A stretch of DNA of 64,000 nucleotides from Aurantimonas aggregata (GTDB lineage: Bacteria > Pseudomonadota > Alphaproteobacteria > Rhizobiales > Rhizobiaceae). The position numbers were made by a program, and so were the translations under genes. The stretch spans positions 124,001 through 188,000 of the forward strand of contig NZ_JAAAMJ010000001.1 in NCBI RefSeq assembly GCF_010500835.1, given 5' to 3'. The notes below the pieces were generated by a model that saw only the letters and a list, made by a program, of their open reading frames with translations, did no database searches and was not told where the DNA came from. Shown here piece by piece: positions 19,150 to 27,211 of this stretch (position 1 is the first letter of the stretch; each line of letters opens with the position of its first letter).

Positions 19150-19187
19150 CGGCGGCCGCTTCGAAGGGAGCGGCCGCCGTCTTCGTT
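19150..19187 (+). terminator. Rho-independent-like terminator after the growth-pole gene
   Basis: An 11-bp perfect GC stem (CGGCGGCCGCT / AGCGGCCGCCG) with an 8-nt loop is followed by TCTTCGTT. It lies 35 bp after the stop codon of the growth-pole gene. The T-tract is interrupted, as is common in GC-rich genomes. Confidence 0.75.
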
Positions 19188-19261
19188 CGAGGCAGACATT
19201 AGGGCTTGGTCAGGCGGAGCGTTCGGTGCGGCCGAAGCGGCGGGCCTGAAATACGGCAAGA

Positions 19262-19300
19262 CAAAGCCGGTGATGAGCTTTCCGCTCGTCACCGGCTTTG
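19262..19300 (-). terminator. Terminator of the mla operon
   Basis: A 12-bp stem CAAAGCCGGTGA / TCACCGGCTTTG, extended by a partly paired inner region. It lies just beyond the stop of the last gene of the minus-strand mla operon. The stem is symmetrical and could also stop leftover plus-strand transcription. Confidence 0.7.
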
Positions 19301-19336
19301 GCATGTCAGGCAGAGAGAATGGCGCCTATGGCGTCG

Positions 19337-19927
19337 TCAGATCAGCGCCAGCGTCCAGCGGACGATCTCGGCCGAGATCTGCTCGAAGGCTCGGTCGAGG
19401 GCAGCGACATAATCGGCGTTGGCCGTGCCGGTGACCGGCGCCTGGACGGCGAAGACCTGCGTACGCAGAACGCTGCCGTTGCGGTCGTTCAGCGCCTTGA
19501 CCGAAATCTCGATCACCGCCCGCGTCGGGCCGACTGCCTCGATCTCGAACTTCCGCAGTTCCATGACCATCTGGTAGTCGATGGCCAGCCCCTGGCCGGG
19601 CACCCCAACGGCGCCGATCCGGCCGGTGTTCTCGAAGGCCTGCAGGAGCCGCAGCTGCACCATGCGCGGCAGCCGGTCGCTCCACTGGCTGCCGGCAAGA
19701 TACTGCACCGAGAAAGGCGTCGGCTTCACGACGATCCGCTCGCTGTCCAGCGTCTTGATCGCGGTCGGCTCGGGGATGAGGATCTGCGCCCGGCTCTGGC
19801 CGGCAACGTTCTGGACCATCGCCGGAGCGGAGATCTCGAAGGTCGCGGGCGGCGGCGAGGAGAGGCAGGAACTAAGGGACGCCGCGAGGAACGCCAGCAG
19901 GACCGGTCGGGTCGTTGAACGCATCAT
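19337..19927 (-). CDS. ABC-type transport auxiliary lipoprotein (PqiC/Mla-associated)
   Basis: 196 aa. A lipoprotein signal (RPVLLAFLAASLSSC) has its lipobox Cys at residue 21, so it is probably lipid-anchored. The body matches the ABC transport auxiliary lipoprotein family (as in PqiC), with TFEISAP near the mature N-terminus, ILIPEPTAIKTLDSERIVV and SVQYLAGSQWSDRLPRMVQLRLLQAFENTG. Members work with MCE-protein lipid transporters between the inner and outer membranes. It is the last gene of mlaE-mlaF-mlaD-lipoprotein, 82 bp after mlaD. Two adjacent ATGs (19927 and 19924) are equally good starts. Confidence 0.88.
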   Translation of the reverse strand: MMRSTTRPVLLAFLAASLSSCLSSPPPATFEISAPAMVQNVAGQSRAQILIPEPTAIKTLDSERIVVKPTPFSVQYLAGSQWSDRLPRMVQLRLLQAFENTGRIGAVGVPGQGLAIDYQMVMELRKFEIEAVGPTRAVIEISVKALNDRNGSVLRTQVFAVQAPVTGTANADYVAALDRAFEQISAEIVRWTLALI

Positions 19928-20008
19928 GTCTTGCCTGTTCCTGTCGCCGTCGCGACCTTTTGCTCGCACCCGTCACCGCAGCTGTCAACGTGCCGTCGAC
20001 AGGCGCCG

Positions 20009-21958
20009 CTAGCGCCGGGTTCGACCGTCATATTCCTGCACCGCGTCGCCGCCATAGATCAGTCGGCTCGGGTTGTTCGAGAAATCGTCGACGGCCCGGT
20101 CGATGCGGCCGACCGACTGCGTCACGTTGCGCACCAGTGTCTGGAATTCGCGCAGGCCCTGGCCGGTGAACCGCTGGAGATTGGCCGAGATCGGCGTCAC
20201 CTCCGCCTGGATCGACTGGGCGGCGGACCGGATCGACCGGAGCGTCGTGGCGACGTCGGTGCCGAGGCTGGTACCGTCCCTGGCGCCGGCCAGGAGGTCG
20301 TTGACCGAGGTCACGACGCTGTCGATGCGCTGAGACGCGGCGCTGATGCGCTGGCTGGTCAGCTCGACATTGGTGATGATGTCGTTGATGTCCTCGCGCC
20401 GTTCGCCGATGGAGTCGGCGACGCCGGCGATCGAGTCTGCCGCCCGGGCGACGTTGTCGGTCGCCGAGGACACGTTCTCCACCGCGCGGTTGACCTGGCC
20501 CGGATCGATGCTGGCGAGCAGCGTGTCGACCTGGGCGCGCGTTTGGGAGAACCCCTCGAGAGCAGTCTCGAGCGTCCGAACCGTCTGGTCGACGCCGTCG
20601 ATGATCGACTGGATTTCCGGCGTCTTGGCGCTGAGCGCCGAGGTGACGTTGCGCACGTCGCCGATCACCTCATTGACGGTCGTCGCATCGATCGAGTTGA
20701 TCAGCGCGTCCGCCGAGGCCACGGTCTCGTTCACCTGGCGGCTGGCTTCGGTGATGTTCTCGGTGATCGGTCCGAGCCCGGCGAGCAGACCGTCGATCTC
20801 GCTGCTGCGCCCGGCGATCGTCGTGGTGATGCGGTTGACGTTCTGGGCCGAGTTGGCGACCCCAGCGATCGCCGAATTGATCGCCTCGCGCTGCGTCGAG
20901 ATCGACTGCGTCAGCGACGAGACGTTGCTGGCCGTCGCGGCGATGTCGTCGATAGCGGTGGATACCGTGGCGGGATCGACGGCCGCGACGACGCGGTTGG
21001 CCGTTTCCAGCGTGGTGTCCAGACGCTCGGCGACACGCGTCGCCGTCTCGGTGATCGGCCCAAGGCCGGCGAGGAAGCGGTCGATCTGCGGCGTGTTGCG
21101 GCTGATGATCTCGCCCACGCCGCCGATGCTGTCCGCCGCGGTCCGCACCGAGGCGACGACGCTCTCGACGTTCTCGGACTGGGCCCGCAGCGTCTCGGAC
21201 ATGGCGGCGATGTTGGAGACCGTGGTGCGGATCGCGGCCGGATCGACCGCTGCGAGGATGGCCTGCGCCTCTTCGATCGCCTGCGGCAGACCCGCGGCCA
21301 CCGTATTCGCGGTGTCGGCCAGCCGGCTCAGGCTTTGCAGGAACTGGTCGACGTCGTCGGAGTTGGCCGCAAGGCTCGAGGTGAACCGCTCGATGTTCTC
21401 GGAGGTCTTCGAGACGTTATCGAGCGTCACGCTGATCGAGGGCCCGGCGCCGGCGACGATGCTCTCGAACTCGCCGAGGATCGTGTTCGCCCGGTCGGCG
21501 ATGTCGCGGGCCGTGGCCAGGATATCGGTGATGTCCGACGGATTGGCCCTGATGATCGGCACGGTGCCCTGCTGCTGCGCTTCCTTGATGATGTCCGGCT
21601 CGTCGGCGGCGCCGCCCTTCAGCTCGATGAACGCAAATCCCGTCAGGCCCTGGAAGCCGATATTGGCCTGCGTCGTTTCCTTGATCGGCAGGTCCGGATC
21701 GACCTGGGTGGAGGCGATGACCACACGGGGATTGTTGGGATCGATGCGCAGCGACTGAACGGAGCCCACCGGCAGGCCGTTGAACAGCACCTGGCTGCCC
21801 TGCTGCAGGCCGGTGACCGAACCCTCGATCCGGACCAGCAGCGGCACGCGGGAGTCGCCCTGGGACGCGAAGATCGACCAATAGACGAAACCGAACGCCA
21901 GCACGAGGACGACGAGCGTGAAGAGACCGACGCGGACGTAGTTCGCCTTGGATTCCAT
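20009..21958 (-). CDS. mlaD: MlaD-like MCE-domain lipid transporter subunit with long helical repeat tail
   Basis: 649 aa, against about 180 in E. coli MlaD. One N-terminal membrane anchor (about 9-30) is followed by a single MCE domain (about 35-125: VRIEGSVTGLQQGSQVLFNGLPVG, TGFAFIELKGG). The remaining 500 residues are helical, rich in Ala, Ser, Thr, Asn and Ile, and contain related segments such as LAGLGPITETATRVAERL and LAGLGPITENITEASRQV about 110 residues apart. This resembles MCE proteins whose helices form a tunnel across the periplasm. It is the substrate-carrying subunit of the Mla-type phospholipid transporter. The start codon overlaps the mlaF stop by one base (TGATG). Confidence 0.88.
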   Translation of the reverse strand: MESKANYVRVGLFTLVVLVLAFGFVYWSIFASQGDSRVPLLVRIEGSVTGLQQGSQVLFNGLPVGSVQSLRIDPNNPRVVIASTQVDPDLPIKETTQANIGFQGLTGFAFIELKGGAADEPDIIKEAQQQGTVPIIRANPSDITDILATARDIADRANTILGEFESIVAGAGPSISVTLDNVSKTSENIERFTSSLAANSDDVDQFLQSLSRLADTANTVAAGLPQAIEEAQAILAAVDPAAIRTTVSNIAAMSETLRAQSENVESVVASVRTAADSIGGVGEIISRNTPQIDRFLAGLGPITETATRVAERLDTTLETANRVVAAVDPATVSTAIDDIAATASNVSSLTQSISTQREAINSAIAGVANSAQNVNRITTTIAGRSSEIDGLLAGLGPITENITEASRQVNETVASADALINSIDATTVNEVIGDVRNVTSALSAKTPEIQSIIDGVDQTVRTLETALEGFSQTRAQVDTLLASIDPGQVNRAVENVSSATDNVARAADSIAGVADSIGERREDINDIITNVELTSQRISAASQRIDSVVTSVNDLLAGARDGTSLGTDVATTLRSIRSAAQSIQAEVTPISANLQRFTGQGLREFQTLVRNVTQSVGRIDRAVDDFSNNPSRLIYGGDAVQEYDGRTRR

Positions 21959-22809
21959 CAAACAATCCCCTCTTGGGCATGCCCGGCATTTTCCGGCGCG
22001 ACGATGGTGCGCGCACGTTTGCCGTGGAAGTACGATTTCACCCACGGGTGGTCGAAGGCGAGCATGGTCGACAGCGGACCTTCGACCAGCACCTTGCCGT
22101 CCCCGAGCACGGCGATGCGGTCGCACGCCTGGAACAGGCTGTCGAGGTCGTGGGTGACCATGTACACGCTGAGGCCCAGCGTGTCCCGGAGCGTCATGAT
22201 CAACTGATCGAAATCGGCAGCGCCGATCGGGTCGAGACCTGATGTCGGCTCGTCGAGGAACACGACGTCCGGATCGAGCGCCAATGCCCGTGCAAGGGCG
22301 GCGCGCTTGATCATGCCACCCGACAGTTCGGAGGGGAATTTTCCGGCCGCATCCTGCGGCAGGCCGACGAGATCGAGCTTCAACCGCGCCAACTCGTGCA
22401 TCAGCGCCGGCGACAGGTCGAGATACTCTCGCATCGGTACTTCGATGTTCTCGAGAACCGTCAGCGAGGAGAACAGCGCGCCATGCTGGAACAGGACTCC
22501 CCAGCGGCGTTCCACCGCCAGCCGGTCGTCGTCGCTGGCCTCCGGGTAGTTGATCCCGAACACGTCGATCGTCCCGCCCTGCTTCTGGTTGAGGCCGAGA
22601 ATGGTCCGCAGCAGCACCGACTTGCCGGAACCCGACGGGCCGACGAAGCCGAGGATCTCGCCGCGTCGCACGTCGAGCGAGAGGTTGTCGAGGATCGTGT
22701 TCTCGCCGAAGCGCACGGTCACGTCCTCGACGCGGATGATGATGTCGTCATCCTGCGAAGCGGCGGCGGCCCCGTTCGGGCGAGCGGGATCAGAGACCAA
22801 TGGAGGCAT
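21958..22809 (-). CDS. mlaF: MlaF-like ATP-binding protein of lipid ABC transporter
   Basis: 283 aa. A complete ABC ATPase: Walker A GPSGSGKSV, Q-loop region FQHGALFSSLTV, signature LSGGMIKRAALARA, Walker B VVFLDEPTSGLDP and switch MVTHDLDS. The LSGGM signature and SGLDP are typical of MlaF/Ttg2A ATPases that drive phospholipid transport with the permease encoded just upstream. The first 30 residues are variable. Its 5' end overlaps the permease gene; an ATG at 22830 is also possible, and neither start has a strong ribosome site, which suggests coupled translation. Confidence 0.92.
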   Translation of the reverse strand: MPPLVSDPARPNGAAAASQDDDIIIRVEDVTVRFGENTILDNLSLDVRRGEILGFVGPSGSGKSVLLRTILGLNQKQGGTIDVFGINYPEASDDDRLAVERRWGVLFQHGALFSSLTVLENIEVPMREYLDLSPALMHELARLKLDLVGLPQDAAGKFPSELSGGMIKRAALARALALDPDVVFLDEPTSGLDPIGAADFDQLIMTLRDTLGLSVYMVTHDLDSLFQACDRIAVLGDGKVLVEGPLSTMLAFDHPWVKSYFHGKRARTIVAPENAGHAQEGIV

Positions 22810-23968
22810 AGAAGATCGCGAATATCCCATCCATCAGGATGACCAGGAAGATGGCCTTCACCACCGCGGCGGTGACGTGCAGGCCGAGGCTTTCGGCGCT
22901 GCCACCGACCTTCATGCCCTCGGAGGACGCCACGAGCCCGATGATGATCGCCATGAACGGCGCCTTGATCAGGCCCGAAAACACCGTGAACAGGTCGATG
23001 GAGGACTGCATCCCCTGGATAAAGTTCGCCGTCGAGATGCCTGAATAGACGTTCAGCACCAGCATGCCGCCGAGCAGCGCCGAGAGATTGGCGAGGACGG
23101 TCAGCAACGGCAGCGCGATGGTCAGCGCGACGAGGCGCGGAAACACCAGGACCCCGATCGGGTTGAGCCCGATGACCTGGAGCGCGTCGACCTCCTCGCG
23201 CATCTTCATCGAGCCGATCTCGGCGGTGATGGCGCTGCCGGATCGTCCGGCGATCATGATCGCCGTCAGGAGCACGCCGATCTCGCGCAGGACGAGAATG
23301 CTGATGAGGTTGACCGCGTAGACCTCTCCGCCGAAGCGACGCAGCTGGAAGGCGCCCTGCTGCGCGATGATCGCGCCGATGAGGAAGCTCATCAGCATGA
23401 TGATCGGGACCGCCTTGACCCCCATCTGGTCGATCTGGTTGAAGATCGCAGCCGAGCGGATCTGCGTCCGTCCGCTGAGCCGGCGTCCGGCGCCGAAGAT
23501 CGCGCCACCGATGATGTTGAGCGCGATGACGATCTCGTCATACATGCTGACGACACCGCGCCCGACAGCGTCCAGCAGACCGGCCAGGACGTTGCCCTTG
23601 GGCGCCACGACGTCCGGCCGCTCGGCGTCCATGGCGCGCCGCACCGCATCGAACAGGGCCGTGTCGCGCTCCGCCACGCCCTCGAGCTTCGACTGTCCGC
23701 CGAGGTCGCGGGCGAGCCGCTCGATGACGAACGCGCCGGCGGTATCGATCCGACCGATGCTCCCGCAGTCCACGACGGCACTCGAGGCAGCGTCCGACTT
23801 GCCGACATCGCCGACCGTCTGCTCCAGCGAGCCGACGGTGCGCGCCAGCCAGTCACCGGTCGCCTTCAGCACGACGCGGCCGTCCCGCTGCTCGCGATCG
23901 AGCGCAGGCGGAACAGCGTGACGCCGCCCGGTCGCGCCGGCCGTACGTGCTGGTGAACTCTCGGGCAT
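22790..23968 (-). CDS. mlaE: MlaE-like lipid permease with N-terminal STAS domain (MlaB-MlaE fusion)
   Basis: 392 aa. Residues about 30-115 form a STAS-like domain (RVVLKATGDWLARTVGSLEQ, AVVDCGSIGRIDTAGAFVIERL), comparable to the separate MlaB protein of E. coli. Residues about 130-392 are the MlaE permease with five or six membrane helices and the conserved loop EIGSMKMREEVDAL. It forms the channel part of the Mla phospholipid transporter in the inner membrane. It is the first gene of the operon and overlaps mlaF. The start MPESSP was chosen because a 32-residue upstream extension is not family-like; GGAAGG lies some 13 nt upstream, further than ideal. Confidence 0.92.
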   Translation of the reverse strand: MPESSPARTAGATGRRHAVPPALDREQRDGRVVLKATGDWLARTVGSLEQTVGDVGKSDAASSAVVDCGSIGRIDTAGAFVIERLARDLGGQSKLEGVAERDTALFDAVRRAMDAERPDVVAPKGNVLAGLLDAVGRGVVSMYDEIVIALNIIGGAIFGAGRRLSGRTQIRSAAIFNQIDQMGVKAVPIIMLMSFLIGAIIAQQGAFQLRRFGGEVYAVNLISILVLREIGVLLTAIMIAGRSGSAITAEIGSMKMREEVDALQVIGLNPIGVLVFPRLVALTIALPLLTVLANLSALLGGMLVLNVYSGISTANFIQGMQSSIDLFTVFSGLIKAPFMAIIIGLVASSEGMKVGGSAESLGLHVTAAVVKAIFLVILMDGIFAIFYASIGL

Positions 23969-24123
23969 GGGCGAGTGCTTGACCTTCCTTCGAAGTGCCG
24001 GACATAGCGAGGCGCGGATCGCCCTGTTCGCGGCGCTTCGTACTGGGGGCCAAGGATTAATCATCTATTGACCTCTTGTCATGGATTCTCCGCCGTTCCG
24101 CCGCCCAGAGGGATCGATAAGCC

Positions 24124-25104
24124 ATGCCGCGTCGTGTTTCGGTCACAGTCGAGCACTTCCCGCTCGCCCGCGAATTCCGCATTTCGCGCGGCGCCAAGAC
24201 CGAAGCGGTGGTGATCGTCTGCGAGATCGCCGACGGCGAAGTGCGCGGGCGCGGCGAGTGCGTGCCCTATGCCCGGTACGGCGAGAGCGTCGACAGCGTC
24301 ATCGCGGCGATCGAGTCCGTCCGCGCCGACATCGAACAGGGCGCGTCGCGGCAGGATCTCCTTATGCTGCTTCCCGCCGGGGCAGCGCGCAACGCCCTCG
24401 ACTGCGCGCTCTGGGATATCGAGGCAAAGGCCAGTGGGCAGCGGGTGGCAGAGCTGATCTGCCGCACGGCGCCCCGCCCCATCGAGACCGCCTATACGAT
24501 CGGTATCGACGCGCCGGCCGCGATGGCACAAGCCGCCAGGGTTGCCCAGCGCAGCCTGTTGAAGATCAAGGTCGGGACCGAGGGCGATCTCGAGCGCATG
24601 GCCGCCATCCATGCGGCGACCCACGGGACCCGGCTCATCCTCGACGCCAACGAAGGGTGGACCGATGCCAATGTCGGGGCCCATCTCCAGGCTGCCGCGG
24701 CGGCCGGGGCCGTGCTGGTCGAACAGCCGCTGCCGAAGGGCGCGGACGCCATCCTCGCCGAGATACCGCATCCGGTGCCGATCTGCGCCGACGAGTCGGT
24801 TCATACCACAGAGGACCTCAAGGCGCTGCGCGGCCGCTACGACTTCGTCAACGTCAAGCTCGACAAGACCGGCGGCCTGACCGAGGCGCTGCGGCTCGTG
24901 ACGCGGGCGCAGGAACTCGGATTCGGGGTGATGGTCGGCTGCATGGTGGGTACGTCCCTGGCCATGGCCCCTGCCGTGCTGCTGGCGCAGCTTGCCGAGT
25001 TCGTCGACCTCGACGGGCCGCTGCTGCTGGCGAAGGACCGGCCACACGGCCTCGTCTATGACGGCTCGACCGTGGCCCCGCCGAGCCCGGACCTCTGGGG
25101 CTGA
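24124..25104 (+). CDS. Dipeptide epimerase (enolase superfamily)
   Basis: 326 aa. Muconate-lactonizing-enzyme subgroup of the enolase superfamily. Catalytic lysines are in LLKIKVG (Lys147, Lys149). Metal ligands are Asp174 (ILDANEGW), Glu200 (VEQPLP) and Asp223 (CADES). The second base is the Lys of VNVKLDKTGG (Lys245 or Lys248). A D-x-D pair (Asp295, Asp297), used by L-Ala-D/L-Glu epimerases to hold the dipeptide amino group, is present, as is GCMVGTS. It probably epimerises L-Ala-D-Glu from peptidoglycan turnover. The related N-acetyl-D-glutamate racemase DgcA is an alternative, but no DgcN-like gene is adjacent. The gene stands alone, divergent from mlaE. Confidence 0.85.
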   Translation: MPRRVSVTVEHFPLAREFRISRGAKTEAVVIVCEIADGEVRGRGECVPYARYGESVDSVIAAIESVRADIEQGASRQDLLMLLPAGAARNALDCALWDIEAKASGQRVAELICRTAPRPIETAYTIGIDAPAAMAQAARVAQRSLLKIKVGTEGDLERMAAIHAATHGTRLILDANEGWTDANVGAHLQAAAAAGAVLVEQPLPKGADAILAEIPHPVPICADESVHTTEDLKALRGRYDFVNVKLDKTGGLTEALRLVTRAQELGFGVMVGCMVGTSLAMAPAVLLAQLAEFVDLDGPLLLAKDRPHGLVYDGSTVAPPSPDLWG

Positions 25105-25137
25105 CCCCGGCCCCGTCGATGCTGGCCGACTGAGCCT

Positions 25138-26166
25138 CTAGCTTGCGAGGCGCAGCGCCGGCTCGGCCTGCGCTTCGAGCGAGGTCTGCAGGAAGACGTC
25201 GGCACAGGCCTCCCAACTGTAGGCCTTGGAGCGTTCGAGCGCATCGCTGCGCTGCAGCGACAGCGCCGCGAGACATGCCTCGCGCAGATCCGTCGAGATC
25301 CGCCCGGCATTCGACCCGGCGATCACGTCGATCGGACCCGGCTCCGGATAAGCCGCCACCGGCACGCCGCAGGCCAGCGCCTCGATCAGCACGATCCCGA
25401 ACGTATCGGTCTTGGAAGGGAAGACGAAGACGTCGGCGGAAGCATAGTAGCGCGCCAGCGCCTCGCCGGTCTGGGCGCCGGCGAAATGCACGTGCGGATA
25501 GCGCCGCATCAGCTCCGGCAGCATCGGCCCGTCGCCGACGACGAGCTTCGACCCCGGCAGGTCGAGGTCGAGAAAAGCCTCGATGTTCTTCTCCGGCGCG
25601 ATACGCGACACGGTCAGGAAGATCGGCCCCGGCAGGTTGAGCGCGATCGGCTCGGCGGGATGGAACTGGCGGCGATCGACGCCGCGCGTCCAGGTGACGA
25701 GATTGCGGAACCCAAGATCGACCAGCTTGCGGCGCATCGACTCGGTCGGCACCAGGCAGGCCGATGCCGGGGCATGGAACCGCCGCAGGAAGCCGTAGGT
25801 CAGGCTTTCGGGGATCGGCGCCCGCTTGCGCAGATATTCCGGGAATCGCGTGTGGAAACTCGTGGTGAAGCGCCGTCCGCTGCGCAAGGCGGCCCGCCGC
25901 GCTGCGAGGCCGACCGGGCCTTCCGTCGCGATGTGGATCGCCGTCGGCTGGAACTCGTCGATGATCTGCCCCAGGCGGTCGGCGGAGGCGAGTGCCAGTC
26001 GGATCTCCGGATAGGTGGGACAGGCGACGGTGCGGAAGTCGAGCGGGCTGACCACCCGCACTTCGGCCCCGCGGTCGCGCAGCTGGTCGCAGAGGCTGGA
26101 CAGCGTGCGCACGACGCCGTTTACCTGCGGCTGCCAGGCGTCGGTGGCGATCAGGAAGCGGTTCAT
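25138..26166 (-). CDS. GT4-family glycosyltransferase
   Basis: 342 aa. GT-B fold: an N-terminal acceptor domain (FLIATDAWQPQVNGVVRTL) and a C-terminal nucleotide-sugar domain with ILTVSRIAPEKNIE-like and VVGDGPMLPELMRRYP segments. The conserved E-x7-E region is in DTFGIVLIEALACGVPVAAYP. The closest-sounding relatives are alpha-mannosyl/glucosyl/glucuronosyl transferases that act on diacylglycerol or phosphatidylinositol. It follows the metallophosphoesterase gene by 18 bp on the same strand, so the two are an operon. In Agrobacterium a similar transferase (Agt) makes glycolipids during phosphate starvation; that role here is inference. Confidence 0.85.
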   Translation of the reverse strand: MNRFLIATDAWQPQVNGVVRTLSSLCDQLRDRGAEVRVVSPLDFRTVACPTYPEIRLALASADRLGQIIDEFQPTAIHIATEGPVGLAARRAALRSGRRFTTSFHTRFPEYLRKRAPIPESLTYGFLRRFHAPASACLVPTESMRRKLVDLGFRNLVTWTRGVDRRQFHPAEPIALNLPGPIFLTVSRIAPEKNIEAFLDLDLPGSKLVVGDGPMLPELMRRYPHVHFAGAQTGEALARYYASADVFVFPSKTDTFGIVLIEALACGVPVAAYPEPGPIDVIAGSNAGRISTDLREACLAALSLQRSDALERSKAYSWEACADVFLQTSLEAQAEPALRLAS

Positions 26167-26184
26167 GGGCTTCGGTCCTTGCTT

Positions 26185-27024
26185 TCAGGCCGCCTCGGCC
26201 GCCGACGATGGAGCGGTATCGGCAGCATACGCCTCGCGTTCACCCTTGGGCAGTCTCTCGCGGGCGGTCTCGGTCCAGCGGATCAGCTCGAACGACCCGT
26301 CGTGGCGCTCGGCGACCGCGGTGCAGCTTTCCACCCAGTCGCCGGTGTTCACGTATTCGATGCCATCATGCGTGGTCAGCTGTGCGTGGTGGATATGGCC
26401 GCAGATCACGCCCTCGCAATCGTGCTTTCGTGCCTCCTCCGCCAGTGCCGTCTCGAAGGCGCCGATGAAGTTGACCGCGTTCTTGACCTTCAGCTTGGCC
26501 CAGGAGGAAATCGACCAGTAGGGGAAGCCGAGCCGGCGCCGCACGACATTGAACACCACGTTGATGGCGATTGCGGCATCGTAGGCCCAGTCGCCGAGAT
26601 AGGCGATGACCCGGGCATTGCGGACGACGACGTCGAAGGCATCGCCGTGGATGACCAGGAAGCGGCGCCCGTCCGCCGTGACGTGGATGTCGGTGAGCTT
26701 CACCTCGACGCCGCCGAAATGCTGGCCAGGGAAATCCCTGAGGAACTCGTCGTGATTGCCTGGCACGTAGATCACGGAGGCGCCCTTGCGTGCTTTGCGC
26801 AGGAGCTTCTGGACCACGTCGTTGTGGGCCTGCGGCCAGTGCCACGAGCGCTTGAGGCGCCAGCCGTCGACAATGTCGCCGACGAGATAGATCTTCTCGG
26901 CGTCGTGAACGCGAAGGAAATCCACCAAGAGTTCGGCCTGCGCCGCCTTGGATCCGAGATGGACGTCGGAGATGAACAGCGTCCTGAAGTGACGCGCCGT
27001 CGTCAACTGATGCATGGTCGCCAT
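26185..27024 (-). CDS. Metallophosphoesterase, UDP-2,3-diacylglucosamine diphosphatase-like
   Basis: 279 aa. Calcineurin-like phosphoesterase with the metal motifs SDVHLGS, VGDIVDGW, VPGNHDEF, VIHGDAFD and CGHIHHA in order. It belongs to the YbbF/LpxH-like branch, but the genuine LpxI/LpxH step of lipid A synthesis cannot be assigned from sequence; many Rhizobiales carry this paralogue in addition to LpxI. It heads a two-gene operon with a glycosyltransferase, which suggests glycolipid or phospholipid remodelling. ATG at 27024 or at 27015 (MHQLTT) could be the start. It is divergent from maeB. Confidence 0.88.
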   Translation of the reverse strand: MATMHQLTTARHFRTLFISDVHLGSKAAQAELLVDFLRVHDAEKIYLVGDIVDGWRLKRSWHWPQAHNDVVQKLLRKARKGASVIYVPGNHDEFLRDFPGQHFGGVEVKLTDIHVTADGRRFLVIHGDAFDVVVRNARVIAYLGDWAYDAAIAINVVFNVVRRRLGFPYWSISSWAKLKVKNAVNFIGAFETALAEEARKHDCEGVICGHIHHAQLTTHDGIEYVNTGDWVESCTAVAERHDGSFELIRWTETARERLPKGEREAYAADTAPSSAAEAA

Positions 27025-27211
27025 CCTGTGCCTGCCTCACCGGTCCCCTTCGCTAAGAGCTGGAAATGACTGATTCTGATTGCATGCGTGTGACGCATGG
27101 CACGCGCTCCCGTTGCGGCAGGTGCCGCGGGTCGGTTGCCAGCCGCAGGTGATCGTTTAGAAGGAGCCGCGGGCGGCGTGGGACAGCCGCCGGAAAAGCA
27201 GGGGAGTTTGC

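Noticed and set aside
19931-22207. 758-codon plus-strand open frame
   Set aside because: Antisense shadow of the MCE protein gene; no start signal or family match.
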